Source of the DNA: Prochlorococcus sp. HOT208_60m_808G21
Lineage (GTDB): Bacteria; Cyanobacteriota; Cyanobacteriia; PCC-6307; Cyanobiaceae
Length of the DNA: 64,000 nucleotides
NCBI GenBank assembly: GCA_002026015.1
Contig: MWOY01000107.1
Coordinates: 1 to 64,000 of the forward strand
Direction: 5' to 3'
A model generated the notes under the pieces. It did no database searches. It had not been told where the DNA came from and was given only the letters and a program-made list of their open reading frames with translations. Below, piece by piece: positions 15,844 to 25,249 of the stretch (positions within the stretch are counted from its first letter, which is position 1; each line of letters starts with the position of its first letter). Position numbers and translations under genes: made by a program.

Positions 15844-16407
15844 TTATGCTTTCGGCTTTGGTGGCATGTAACCTTTTAATCCAGTGCATTCAAGACTATC
15901 AATTGTATTAATTCCAGTTTGCGAGTTAGTTCCACTAGCTCTTTCACATAATGATTTTCTCTGAGAAAGATCAAGATTGGCATCAGTAAAGTCTGCTCCA
16001 TCAATAATTGCTCCATCAAAAACACTTTTCATTAGTTCACCATTGGTAAGATTTGCATCTGTAAAGTCAGCATTATCAAAGCGTGTTGCATATGCAATGA
16101 GATCTGTCATATTGGCTCCTTTAAAACTAGAGTTTTTTGCTGTAGTTACACTCATATATGCGCCTTGAAGATTAGCTTCTCCTAAATCTTGATTAGATAA
16201 ATCATACTTAACATATTCAGTATTATGTAGGTCGGCACCGTGAAGATCATCTTTTAGAACATCAACTGATGAAGGATCACTAGGATAGAGTGCGTTTGCA
16301 GAGATTGGATTAATAAGTAAACCAATAATTAATGGAAGAAAAATAAATAGTCTTGTACAAGACTTATGTAGTGATGAAAAAATAGAGACCATTTCGATCG
16401 ACATCAA
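15844..16407 (-). CDS. Pentapeptide-repeat protein with signal peptide (likely thylakoid lumen or periplasm)
   Basis: A 187-residue protein. The N-terminus has a charged start and a hydrophobic core (LFIFLPLIIGLLINPISANA) ending in A-N-A, a good signal peptidase site near residue 38. Residues about 60-150 hold A(D/N)LxN/A(D)FxD pentapeptide repeats (ANLQGAY, ANMTDLI, ADFTDANLTN, ADFTDANLD). The C-terminus is polar and proline-rich. Cyanobacteria have several lumenal pentapeptide proteins without known activity. An alternative start is the ATG at 16392. Terminator at 15781-15807. Confidence 0.85.
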   Translation of the reverse strand: MMSIEMVSIFSSLHKSCTRLFIFLPLIIGLLINPISANALYPSDPSSVDVLKDDLHGADLHNTEYVKYDLSNQDLGEANLQGAYMSVTTAKNSSFKGANMTDLIAYATRFDNADFTDANLTNGELMKSVFDGAIIDGADFTDANLDLSQRKSLCERASGTNSQTGINTIDSLECTGLKGYMPPKPKA

Positions 16408-16478
16408 ATAGAAAAACCTAAGACTATTATTTCATGGGTTGGTCATTTACAACGCTCCTGCTAACGAACTGTTGCAGT

Positions 16479-17417
16479 TTATTTTATTTCTGCAGTTAGA
16501 AAATCTTTTGCAAGGTGAGTATTTGGGAAAACTTTTTGTGCCTCTTTAAGCAAATCGCTTGGTGTAATTGAATTTTTATTAGTGTATCTTGGACTTAAAT
16601 GAGTAATAATTAATTTTTTTGTATTAGATAATAACGCTGTTTTGGCAGCCATGATTGTTGTGGAATGTAATTTTTCATAGGCCATGCTCTCATCCTCCTG
16701 AGAAAATGTTGATTCATGTACGAGTAAATCGGCATTTTTCGATAGTGAAACAGCTGATTCGCTAAAGACTGTATCTGTGCAATAAACAAAACTTTCTCCT
16801 TCTCTTGGCGGTCCGCAGAATTCTTTGCCATCAAATGTTCTCCCATCCGCTAAGGTGATTTTTTTACCCTGTTGCAGTTCTGAATAAATTGGTCCAGGTG
16901 GTATTTTTAGAGATTCTGCTTTTTTGATATCAAATATACCTGGCTTATCTTTTTCACTCACCCTATAACCATAAGCAGGTATTTTATGTTTAAGGCAGGC
17001 GCAATTTACTTTTATTTTGTCGTTTTCAAATAGAATTTTATTTTTTGATGCAAAATTTTCAACTTCTACAAAATGCAATGGAAATGATAATTTGCAAAAA
17101 CTACTTTTAAGTGCTGAATTTATAAAACTTTGCAACTCTGAAGGACCGTAAATTTCAATACCTTTACTATTGCCTGATAACCCTAAGGTAGCCAACAGTC
17201 CTGGCAAACCATAAATATGATCACCATGCATATGTGTAATAAATATTTTCTTGATTTGTGAAGATTTAATATTGCTTTTCATTATTTGATGTTGCGTTCC
17301 CTCTCCACAATCAAAAAGCCAAACTTCTGATGACTGTGATAATTTAAGTGCTAGGGAAGAAACATTTCTCGTTAAGGATGGGACACCTGAGCTTGTTCCT
17401 AAGAAGGTGATATTCAC
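16479..17417 (-). CDS. rnz: Ribonuclease Z
   Basis: A 312-residue metallo-beta-lactamase fold enzyme that cleaves 3' trailers from tRNA precursors lacking encoded CCA. Seen: FLGTSSGVPS start, the zinc motif THMHGDHIYGLPGLL (HxHxDH) near residue 62, the exosite-like middle region, VYCTDTV, and the HLSPRY element (conserved His) near residue 272. Length and motif order fit short bacterial RNase Z. Its role fits this genome, where tRNA genes here carry no CCA. Confidence 0.95.
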   Translation of the reverse strand: MNITFLGTSSGVPSLTRNVSSLALKLSQSSEVWLFDCGEGTQHQIMKSNIKSSQIKKIFITHMHGDHIYGLPGLLATLGLSGNSKGIEIYGPSELQSFINSALKSSFCKLSFPLHFVEVENFASKNKILFENDKIKVNCACLKHKIPAYGYRVSEKDKPGIFDIKKAESLKIPPGPIYSELQQGKKITLADGRTFDGKEFCGPPREGESFVYCTDTVFSESAVSLSKNADLLVHESTFSQEDESMAYEKLHSTTIMAAKTALLSNTKKLIITHLSPRYTNKNSITPSDLLKEAQKVFPNTHLAKDFLTAEIK

Positions 17418-17505
17418 TTATTTATGATATTTTTATTGTTATATCTGGATTAAATTTAGACTTTTAGTCAAACTTAGGCAAATTGAGCATTAGTTTTTAA
17501 ACAAA

Positions 17506-18681
17506 GTGATACTTAAATTTAAAAATAACTATAGTAGATGTTGCCTGATAAGCATTTTATTTATTTGTGTTTTTCAGAGTGAAAGTGTATTTGCATCAAG
17601 AGAGCCAATAATTAGAGTTTTGATATCAAGAAATAACAATTTAAGGATCAGATCAGATAGATTAATTCCTTTAACCATAGATGGCAAATTTTTTTCAAGC
17701 AAAAAAATAAAAGGCTTAACTTTGAAAAATGAGAAAAATAGAAAAATTTTATATTTTGATAAAAATAAAGAAAAAAAATATGACTTAAAAATTAATCAAA
17801 AATTTCAAATTAATTCTTCTGATGGAAGAGGTATATGGGTAGGTCAGAAGAGATTTTCTGGTAAGTTAAATCTCTTTGTACTTGACTCTGAAATATTGGT
17901 AGTAAATGTTTTAGGAATAGAAAAATACTTAAGTAGCGTAGTGGGGTCAGAGATGCCAACAAAATGGCCTATTGAAGCATTAAAGGCACAAGCAATTGCC
18001 TCTAGAACTTATGCCTTAAAGCAAAAGGGAAATAATTTATTTGATATAGATTCAACTCAGAAAAATCAAGTTTACAATGGCTTGGAGTCAAGAACTTATA
18101 AAACTATCAGAGCTGTTAAAAGTACAAGATCTTTGGTCATAACGTATAAAAATAAATTAATTAATGCTTTGTTTCATAGCAGCTCTGGTGGAATGACAGA
18201 AAATAGTCAAGATGTATGGAAGAATAAATATCCATATTTATCAAGTGTGAAAGATTTTGATAAAAATAATCCAAAATTTAGATGGCAAAAAAAATTTTCG
18301 AGTAATGAATTAATAAATTTATTTCCTAAGATTGGAGGTATAAAAAATATAGAGATTCTTGATATTACTAATACCGGGCGGATAAAAAATGTAAAGCTTA
18401 TTGGGGCTTATGGTTTTGATCAAGTATCTGGGGTGGCTTTAAGAAAAAGATTAGGACTCAACAGTAATTTTGTGAGATTTAAATTTTTTAAGGAAGAATT
18501 AAACAACAATACTCCCCTCAAGAAAGGTTTGATAGTTTTTGGCCAGGGATCAGGTCATGGAGTAGGAATGAGTCAATGGGGCGCAAAATATTTGGCGTCT
18601 AGAGGCCAAAAGGCTGAAAGAATATTAAAGTATTTTTATAGGGGTGTGCAGATTAAACCTTTTAGAAAAGATTACCTGTAG
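17506..18681 (+). CDS. SpoIID/LytB-domain protein, exported
   Basis: A 391-residue exported protein. The GTG at 17506 gives a signal peptide (LISILFICVFQSESVFA). The SpoIID core is clear: YLSSVVGSEMPTKWPIEALKAQAIASRTYAL near residue 150, the HSSSGG.T..S. motif, and the C-terminal GQGSGHGVGMSQWGAKYLA. In Bacillus, SpoIID is a glycan-cleaving enzyme of sporulation; in cyanobacteria, which do not sporulate, homologues probably act on peptidoglycan. Divergent from rnz across 88 bp. Confidence 0.9.
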   Translation: MILKFKNNYSRCCLISILFICVFQSESVFASREPIIRVLISRNNNLRIRSDRLIPLTIDGKFFSSKKIKGLTLKNEKNRKILYFDKNKEKKYDLKINQKFQINSSDGRGIWVGQKRFSGKLNLFVLDSEILVVNVLGIEKYLSSVVGSEMPTKWPIEALKAQAIASRTYALKQKGNNLFDIDSTQKNQVYNGLESRTYKTIRAVKSTRSLVITYKNKLINALFHSSSGGMTENSQDVWKNKYPYLSSVKDFDKNNPKFRWQKKFSSNELINLFPKIGGIKNIEILDITNTGRIKNVKLIGAYGFDQVSGVALRKRLGLNSNFVRFKFFKEELNNNTPLKKGLIVFGQGSGHGVGMSQWGAKYLASRGQKAERILKYFYRGVQIKPFRKDYL

Positions 18682-18684
18682 AAG

Positions 18685-19608
18685 TTATCGAGCATTAAGG
18701 ACTAATTTGGGATTTATATTAGATAAATCTTTATTTAAGAAGCCAATCCCAAGTAGTGTTTGATTTTTATCTATCATTTTTATAGGTTTTTTACAATCAA
18801 AAGATTTTCTTTTCTTGAAGTAATTAATATCAACTCTAATTGCTCTTCCTGTTTGCCAAAAATTGATTTGTTCTTCATTACTTAAGATAAATGTTGAAAT
18901 GTGATTAAGAGCAGAAATTGTTGGAATAATAAAATTTTTCGAGCTTTTTTTTCCTTTTTCTTTTTCGATTTCAGATATTTTTATTGAGTTTCGTTCATCA
19001 AAGCCACAAGCTGAAATTCTTTTAAGTTGTAGAAGGCAACCTTCGGAATTAAGAGTTTCTCCTAAATCTCTTGCAATTGCTCTGATATATGTGCCAGCTG
19101 AACATTTGATTTTTATTTCTATGATTCCGTTTATTTGGTCCCATTTCATTAAAGTAAGTTCGTCTATTTTCACTTTTCTTGGAGGTAATTCAAAATTTTC
19201 ATTCCTTAAAGATTTTTTATAAGCTCTCTCTCCATTAACGTGTACACTAGATACTTTCGGCGGAATTTGTTTAATAATTCCTCTAAATCTATTTAAGTAT
19301 TGATCTAATTTTTCATCACTGATTTTAGGCCAACTTTTTTGATTAATTATTTCCCCTTGAATATCATCAGTGTTAGTTCTGACCCCTAATTTAATTTGTC
19401 CTATGTAAGTTTTGCCCTGTGGAAGATATTGAATAAATCTTGTTGCAGTGCCTATCGCGATTGGTAATGTTCCTACAACTTCTGGGTCAAGAGTTCCTGT
19501 GTGACCGACCTTCTTTGTATTAAGTAACTTCCTTATTTGTTTAACACAATCATGTGAGGTACATCCTTTATCTTTATTAATTACTAAGAATCCATCTTTA
19601 GTTTCCAT
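18685..19608 (-). CDS. truB: tRNA pseudouridine(55) synthase
   Basis: A 307-residue enzyme that makes pseudouridine 55 in the T loop of tRNAs. Seen: [17 protein letters not shown] start, the catalytic region [21 protein letters not shown] (Asp in LDP), ADTD-like [12 protein letters not shown], and RAIARDLGE. The order is standard for TruB, with a C-terminal PUA-like part. It is convergent with the SpoIID-like gene, with only three bases between stops. Confidence 0.95.
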   Translation of the reverse strand: METKDGFLVINKDKGCTSHDCVKQIRKLLNTKKVGHTGTLDPEVVGTLPIAIGTATRFIQYLPQGKTYIGQIKLGVRTNTDDIQGEIINQKSWPKISDEKLDQYLNRFRGIIKQIPPKVSSVHVNGERAYKKSLRNENFELPPRKVKIDELTLMKWDQINGIIEIKIKCSAGTYIRAIARDLGETLNSEGCLLQLKRISACGFDERNSIKISEIEKEKGKKSSKNFIIPTISALNHISTFILSNEEQINFWQTGRAIRVDINYFKKRKSFDCKKPIKMIDKNQTLLGIGFLNKDLSNINPKLVLNAR

Positions 19609-19684
19609 TGTTAATATTAAGAATACTTTGAGAAAGATTTATAACCATCCTATGATTTTGGTATGGGAAATTTAAAGTAGGAAA

Positions 19685-20425
19685 TTGAAAAATAATAATT
19701 TTATTGTAAAAGAGTTTTTAGACAATGCTTTTAATTTGAAATCACATTTAATGGAATACTTATCTATTAGAGAAAGTGACTTAGATGAATTCCTGGCAAA
19801 TGCAAAGATGAATTTAGCAAATTCACATCCTGGAGATGCTTTGAATGATGTTTCAGATTTTTATACTGAGATTGTAGGGGATAGGCATGTAGCTGATTTA
19901 GCTGCTTGGCATATCACAAGTAGGGACTACATCGCTGATACTTTAAAACTTCAGCAGAGATTTTCTAGAGATTTAGTTTTGGATTTTGGAGGTGGGATTG
20001 GCACGCATGCCTTAGCTAACGCTATGTCTTCAAAAGTTAAGCATGTTTTTTTTGTAGATATTAATCAAACAAATAGAAATTTTGTTGAATACAGGGCCAA
20101 GAAATTAGGAGTTGAAAAAAAACTTACTTTCTGCAAAACAATTCAAGATACACAAATATTGAAATTTGATACAATAGTTTGTCTTGATGTTTTGGAACAT
20201 CTGGCAGATCCAACTTCTCAAATTAATAATTTCAGTGAGATAATGGATAGTAATTCTATTGCTCTATTTAATTGGTATTTTTATAAAGGAGATAAGAATG
20301 AATATCCGTTTCATATCGATGACATTCAAATTGTTGAAAAGTTTTTTGAGACTCTTCAATCAAATTTTTTAGAAGTATTTCACCCTATTCTTATAACTAC
20401 AAGAGCTTACAAGAAAATTAGATAA
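19685..20425 (+). CDS. SAM-dependent methyltransferase, class I
   Basis: A 246-residue protein. The methyltransferase core starts at about residue 95 with [15 protein letters not shown] (motif I), followed by [10 protein letters not shown] (acidic end of strand 2) and [14 protein letters not shown] (motif III-like). The N-terminal 90 residues are helical and may bind the substrate ([13 protein letters not shown]). No specific substrate signature. The start is probably TTG at 19685; an ATG at 19751 would remove 22 residues. Overlaps the convergent rpmA by eight bases. Confidence 0.8.
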   Translation: MKNNNFIVKEFLDNAFNLKSHLMEYLSIRESDLDEFLANAKMNLANSHPGDALNDVSDFYTEIVGDRHVADLAAWHITSRDYIADTLKLQQRFSRDLVLDFGGGIGTHALANAMSSKVKHVFFVDINQTNRNFVEYRAKKLGVEKKLTFCKTIQDTQILKFDTIVCLDVLEHLADPTSQINNFSEIMDSNSIALFNWYFYKGDKNEYPFHIDDIQIVEKFFETLQSNFLEVFHPILITTRAYKKIR

Positions 20426-20678
20426 CTATATTGACTCTTTTTCTATTTCTTAAATTTCTTTTAATGCTTTCGAAACTTACTGTTCCTTCTTTGAGTGCAA
20501 AAAGGGTGTCATCTTTGCCTTTCCCAACATTGATCCCAGGCAAAAAAGATGTACCTCTTTGGCGAATTAAAATTGATCCAGCGGTTACTTTTTCTCCTCC
20601 GTAAGCTTTCACACCCAATCTTTTGGAATTTGAATCTCTTCCGTTTCTAGTAGAGCCTGTTCCTTTTTTATGTGCCAT
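20418..20678 (-). CDS. rpmA: 50S ribosomal protein L27
   Basis: An 86-residue L27 with the canonical start [23 protein letters not shown] and the [20 protein letters not shown] core. The N-terminus reaches the peptidyl transferase centre. No N-terminal extension or cleavage motif precedes the Met-Ala. It is downstream of rplU on the same strand with 9 bp between, the usual bacterial order. Confidence 0.97.
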   Translation of the reverse strand: MAHKKGTGSTRNGRDSNSKRLGVKAYGGEKVTAGSILIRQRGTSFLPGINVGKGKDDTLFALKEGTVSFESIKRNLRNRKRVNIVI

Positions 20679-20687
20679 TAGAAGTGC

Positions 20688-21131
20688 TTAATTTGTAGAT
20701 TTTTCGGATTTTGGTTTAGTTCCCTTTTCAACAGTTTCTTCTTTTTTTGAAGAAGACTTAGGAAAACCTTTACTTATCTTAATAGATCTTACCATAACTC
20801 TTGTAAGTTCTTGCCTATGTCCCATCTTTCTTCTTGTCTTTTTTTTCGGACGCATCTTGTATACAAGAATCTTCTTATCTCTTTTATGAGAGACTACTTC
20901 TAATTCAATTTTTGCGTCTTTAACGTAAGGTTTACCAATAGTTATAGACTCTTTGTCCTTTAAAACTAAAACTTTTTCAATTGTTATTTTGTCTTTTTCT
21001 TTTGCATTTAACCTATCTATGTCATAGTATCTATCAACTTCGAACCAAAATTGTTGGCCTGAAGTTTCTGCTATTGCATACAATTCATTACTTTCAGAAG
21101 AATTGTTTGATGATTTTTTAGAGTTTGTCAT
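20688..21131 (-). CDS. rplU: 50S ribosomal protein L21, with extended ends
   Basis: A 147-residue L21. The core (YAIAETSGQQFWFEVDRYYDIDRL... to MRPKKKTRRKMGHRQ) lies at residues about 17-118. Bacterial L21 is usually about 103 residues. Here there are about 15 extra Ser/Asn-rich residues in front and about 28 extra residues behind (KSSSKKEETVEKGTKPKSEK). The tail is charged and likely disordered. First gene of rplU-rpmA, divergent from kaiB. Confidence 0.95.
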   Translation of the reverse strand: MTNSKKSSNNSSESNELYAIAETSGQQFWFEVDRYYDIDRLNAKEKDKITIEKVLVLKDKESITIGKPYVKDAKIELEVVSHKRDKKILVYKMRPKKKTRRKMGHRQELTRVMVRSIKISKGFPKSSSKKEETVEKGTKPKSEKSTN

Positions 21132-21274
21132 ATCTTAAAGACGCTACTAGGCTCAAATTAATAATTTGATTAAGCCCAATAAGCAATCATAATAATTTGT
21201 CTATTTTCTTATTTTGTAGTGTAATAAGTCAAGGGTTGTTTTAAATCTTTTATATCAATTTAGGAACGATAACG

Positions 21275-21592
21275 ATGGCAGCGAGAAAAACATATATTTT
21301 AAAACTCTATGTTGCTGGAAATACTCCTAATTCGATGAGAGCTTTAAATACTTTAAGAGAAATTTTAGATAATGAATTCAAAGGAGTTTATGCTTTGAAG
21401 GTTATCGATGTACTTAAGCAACCGCAACTCGCAGAAGAAGATAAAATTTTAGCCACTCCAACGTTATCTAAAATTTTACCGCCCCCAGTTAGAAAAATAA
21501 TAGGTGATCTTTCAGATAGAGAGAAAGTGTTAATTGGTTTAGATCTACTTTTTGATGAATTAACTGAAACTGAATATAGTGGAGATAAATAA
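21275..21592 (+). CDS. kaiB: Circadian clock protein KaiB
   Basis: A 105-residue thioredoxin-like clock protein that binds KaiC and recruits output factors. The KaiB signature is clear: [49 protein letters not shown] and [25 protein letters not shown]. kaiC follows 60 bp downstream. The 143-bp spacer upstream, up to rplU, is too short for a kaiA gene, as in other Prochlorococcus, which lack kaiA. Confidence 0.98.
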   Translation: MAARKTYILKLYVAGNTPNSMRALNTLREILDNEFKGVYALKVIDVLKQPQLAEEDKILATPTLSKILPPPVRKIIGDLSDREKVLIGLDLLFDELTETEYSGDK

Positions 21593-21652
21593 TATATATA
21601 AAACTTTTAAAAATAAAATTAAAATTTATTTTTGTTTAATTAGCATAAAACT

Positions 21653-23182
21653 ATGAATGATAAGAAATTTGGCAAATCAAATAAAATGCAAGTACAAAAA
21701 TTACCAACTGGAATAGAAGGTTTTGATGATGTTTGTAGGGGTGGGTTGCCTGTATCTCGAAGTACACTTGTTAGTGGTACCTCAGGAACTGGTAAAACTG
21801 TTTTTTCTCTGCAATATTTACACCATGGAATTTGTAATTTTGATGAGCCTGGAATCTTTGTAACATTTGAGGAATCACCTTTAGATATTATTAGAAATGC
21901 AGCTAGTTTTGGTTGGGATTTACAAGAATTAATTGATCAAAATAAACTTTTTATTTTGGACGCATCTCCTGATCCTGATGGTCAGGATGTAGCTGGTAAC
22001 TTTGACTTGTCTGGTCTTATTGAGAGAATTAGTTATGCAATTAGGAAATATAAAGCTAAAAGAGTTGCGATAGATTCAATAACTGCTGTCTTTCAACAGT
22101 ATGATGCAATTTACGTTGTTAGAAGAGAAATATTTAGATTGATAGCAAGATTAAAAGAAATAGGTGTGACAACAGTCATGACTACAGAAAGGGTGGATGA
22201 TTACGGACCAATTGCTAGATATGGTGTAGAAGAATTTGTATCTGATAATGTTGTCTTATTAAGAAATGTTCTTGAGTCAGAGAAGAGAAGAAGAACTCTA
22301 GAAGTTCTGAAGCTAAGAGGTACTATACATATGAAAGGTGAATATCCATTCACTATGGGAATGGATGGAATAAGCGTGTTTGCCTTAGGAGCAATGAGAT
22401 TAACGCAGAGATCCTCAAATATTAGGATTAGCTCTGGAGTAAAAGATCTTGATGATATGTGTGGTGGAGGATATTTTCAAGATTCCATTATTCTCGCCAC
22501 TGGAGCAACTGGTACAGGTAAAACAATGCTTGTATCGAAATTTGTTGAAGATGCTTATAACAATAATGAAAGAGCAATACTTTTTGCATATGAAGAATCT
22601 AGGGCTCAATTGCTTAGGAATGCTACTAGCTGGGGCATTGATTTTGAAAAAATGGAAAGTGATGGATTATTAAAAATCATTTGTGCATATCCTGAATCAA
22701 CTGGTTTAGAGGATCATTTACAAATTATAAAAACGCAAATTAATCAATTTAAACCAAAAAGAATGGCGATTGATTCTCTCTCTGCATTAGCCAGAGGTGT
22801 AAGTTTGAATGCATTTAGACAGTTTGTAATTGCTGTTACCGGTTATACAAAACAAGAGGAAATAGCAGGCTTTTTTACTAATACTGCGGAAGAATTTATG
22901 GGAAGTCATTCTATAACTGATTCTCATATCTCAACAATTACAGACACCATATTGTTGCTTCAATATGTAGAAATAAAAGGTGAGATGGCTCGAGCATTAA
23001 ATGTTTTTAAAATGCGGGGATCATGGCATGATAAACGAATAAGAGAATTTATTATTACAAATAGTGGCCCAGAAATAAGGGATTCTTTTTCTAATTTTGA
23101 ACAAATATTTAGTGGTGCCCCTCATAGAGTTGTGCCTGATCAAAATGTTCAAAATGTTTTTAAAGGAATAGATAATAATTAG
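21653..23182 (+). CDS. kaiC: Circadian clock ATPase/kinase KaiC
   Basis: A 509-residue double RecA-domain protein. The two Walker A loops are GTSGTGKT (about residue 43) and GATGTGKT (about residue 285). The autophosphorylation pair is Ser427-Thr428 within SHISTITDT, equivalent to S431/T432 of Synechococcus KaiC. The CI domain (residues about 15-245) and CII domain (about 255-500) are both full, and the C-terminal A-loop region (EIRDSF.NFEQI) is present although no kaiA is near. It forms the kaiBC unit and overlaps the convergent nblS stop by four bases. Confidence 0.98.
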   Translation: MNDKKFGKSNKMQVQKLPTGIEGFDDVCRGGLPVSRSTLVSGTSGTGKTVFSLQYLHHGICNFDEPGIFVTFEESPLDIIRNAASFGWDLQELIDQNKLFILDASPDPDGQDVAGNFDLSGLIERISYAIRKYKAKRVAIDSITAVFQQYDAIYVVRREIFRLIARLKEIGVTTVMTTERVDDYGPIARYGVEEFVSDNVVLLRNVLESEKRRRTLEVLKLRGTIHMKGEYPFTMGMDGISVFALGAMRLTQRSSNIRISSGVKDLDDMCGGGYFQDSIILATGATGTGKTMLVSKFVEDAYNNNERAILFAYEESRAQLLRNATSWGIDFEKMESDGLLKIICAYPESTGLEDHLQIIKTQINQFKPKRMAIDSLSALARGVSLNAFRQFVIAVTGYTKQEEIAGFFTNTAEEFMGSHSITDSHISTITDTILLLQYVEIKGEMARALNVFKMRGSWHDKRIREFIITNSGPEIRDSFSNFEQIFSGAPHRVVPDQNVQNVFKGIDNN

Positions 23183-25245
23183 ATAATTTCCTTAATTTCA
23201 GAACCGGGAAAGGAATCTGAATTATTAATAGCTTTTGTCAATAATTCATCTTTATCAGATTGTGCTAAGGCTAAATCAAACCAAAACGTTGTTCCTACTC
23301 CTAATTCACTAGCCATACGAATCTCCCCACCGTGTTTTTCAATTATTCCCCGAACTATAGACAAACCTAAACCGGTCCCTTGCTCAGTATGAACTGAATT
23401 CTCTACTCTATAAAAACGATCAAATATCTTTTCTTGATCAGCCTGAGAGATTCCTGAGCCAGTATCAGCAATCTCAATTCTTACTTTTGGAAGTGGTGAA
23501 ACTAATTCACATTGAGGGGCTGCATCATTTTTAATACTTCGAGGGAAAGCAGGACAGGAATCTGGCCAAGTATAAGCTCTTATAATTAGGGCGCTGTTTT
23601 TTGGACTAAATTTCAATCCATTTCCTAGTAAATTATCAAAAACCTGTAAAAGTAAATCAAAATTTCCAAGAATTGGAGGAATAGTTTCCTCTATGTCATG
23701 AGCTAACGAAACATTTTTTTCTGAAGCATTAAGTCTATAATTTCTAAGAGTCTGTTCTATAGCTGGTTTTATGTCCATTTGCTCTAGCTGAACAATTTTC
23801 CCAGACTCCAATCTAGATAAATCTAATACATCATTTACAAGTCTTGTTAACCTATCAGTTTCTGAATTTGCAATTCCTAAAAATTCTATTTGTTCTTCAT
23901 CAGAAAGCTGATCTTTTAAATCATGTAAAGTCTCTACATAACTTTTGATATTAAAAAGAGGTGTCCTTAATTCATGCGATACATTGCTTATGAATCTATT
24001 TTGCGCCGCGTTAAGTTCAACTTCTCTAGTTAAATCTTGTATTGTCACAGCAATTCCCTTTAATTCAACTTTATTTGTATCTAAGACTGATTGCAGGACA
24101 ATTCTTAAGGTTCTTGCTGGTTCTCCTAAACTGAATCTTAAATCGTCTTTTTCCTTTTCCCTGTTTAAAATAGATTCTATATTTGTATGTAAGTCGTTGG
24201 ATAAAATTTCGGGGATTTCATTTAAAAAATGTTTACCTTCTAGAAATCTTCCTTCCCAACGAAATAATCTCTTTGCTGTTGGATTAGTAAGTACAATCTT
24301 GCCTTGTGAGTCCAACAATATTGCACCATCAGCCATTGTAGCTATTAATGATTGCTGTTTGATTTGTGCCGCTTTTAGTTCTTCTATATTTGCTTCATCA
24401 TAATTTTCTAACTGTGTGGCCATTCGGTTAAATCCATTTAAGAGTTCTCCTAGATCACCTGTCATGGGTAGAGAAATTCTGGATTTAAAATTTCCTCTTG
24501 AAATTTCTCTAACACCTCTTACTAATTCTCTTACTGGTCTTGTAATTGTAAGTGCATTAAATACAGCTCCAAGTATTACTAAAACCCAAATAGAGATAAA
24601 AACTGCAATGGTTACTTCTCTAGTTAGGGCAGCACTGGCTAGTGCTTTTTTATTAGGGGTAACTCCCAACGCTAAAGTTCCAAGATATTTGCCTTTCCAC
24701 AACATTGGGACAAATACATCTGTTACTTGACCTTGAGGTGTAGCATGCTGCCTAACCAAGGGGAATTGCGGTCTCTTCTTCAATTCTGAAGGTAGTTTTA
24801 ATTTTCGAGTGAGCTGAAACTGACTGTCTGAGCTTGTTGGGGTTGCACTGATAGGTATCCCAAGTTGAACAATATCTTCAGCATCAGTAAAGAATATATA
24901 ACGTAGGTTTCGACTTGATCTCCAAAACTTCTCGGCTACATTTGAAATTTCTTTTTTTTGGTTATTAGCGACTAATTCTGTAACATTCCCAGATAATAAT
25001 AAGCCAAGATCTCGAGCATATCTAGTATCATTCATTCCGGCATCTCTTTGAATACTATTTAACGCAAAAAAAGTTATACCTGTCATTAGAAGGCTCACGA
25101 CAAGAGTTGCTATGGCTAACAACTTTGTTCTTAAACTGAATCCACTCCACCAAGCGATGAGTCCATTAACCCAATAGTTACTATTCATATCTTCATTTTC
25201 AGTGATGTTATATTTTCTATTTTCTCGATTATTGGTATCTACCAT
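23179..25245 (-). CDS. nblS: Histidine kinase NblS/Hik33-type (DspA)
   Basis: A 688-residue membrane sensor kinase. Order: N-terminal cytoplasmic arm, TM1 near residues 38-60, an extracytoplasmic sensor region, TM2 near residue 205, HAMP (ITRPVRELVRGVREISRGNF), PAS (ATMADGAILLDSQGKIVLTNPTA), HisKA with phospho-acceptor H424 in SHELRTP, and HATPase (DTGSGIS, GTGLGLSIVRG). This is the NblS/Hik33 layout, which controls high-light and nutrient-stress genes including hli. Within 5 bp downstream of purD, so probably cotranscribed. Confidence 0.92.
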   Translation of the reverse strand: MVDTNNRENRKYNITENEDMNSNYWVNGLIAWWSGFSLRTKLLAIATLVVSLLMTGITFFALNSIQRDAGMNDTRYARDLGLLLSGNVTELVANNQKKEISNVAEKFWRSSRNLRYIFFTDAEDIVQLGIPISATPTSSDSQFQLTRKLKLPSELKKRPQFPLVRQHATPQGQVTDVFVPMLWKGKYLGTLALGVTPNKKALASAALTREVTIAVFISIWVLVILGAVFNALTITRPVRELVRGVREISRGNFKSRISLPMTGDLGELLNGFNRMATQLENYDEANIEELKAAQIKQQSLIATMADGAILLDSQGKIVLTNPTAKRLFRWEGRFLEGKHFLNEIPEILSNDLHTNIESILNREKEKDDLRFSLGEPARTLRIVLQSVLDTNKVELKGIAVTIQDLTREVELNAAQNRFISNVSHELRTPLFNIKSYVETLHDLKDQLSDEEQIEFLGIANSETDRLTRLVNDVLDLSRLESGKIVQLEQMDIKPAIEQTLRNYRLNASEKNVSLAHDIEETIPPILGNFDLLLQVFDNLLGNGLKFSPKNSALIIRAYTWPDSCPAFPRSIKNDAAPQCELVSPLPKVRIEIADTGSGISQADQEKIFDRFYRVENSVHTEQGTGLGLSIVRGIIEKHGGEIRMASELGVGTTFWFDLALAQSDKDELLTKAINNSDSFPGSEIKEII

Positions 25246-25249
25246 AAGC

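Noticed and set aside
23945..24730. Long frames opposite nblS (152 and 104 codons)
   Set aside because: They are complements of HAMP, PAS and kinase codons and show no independent features.
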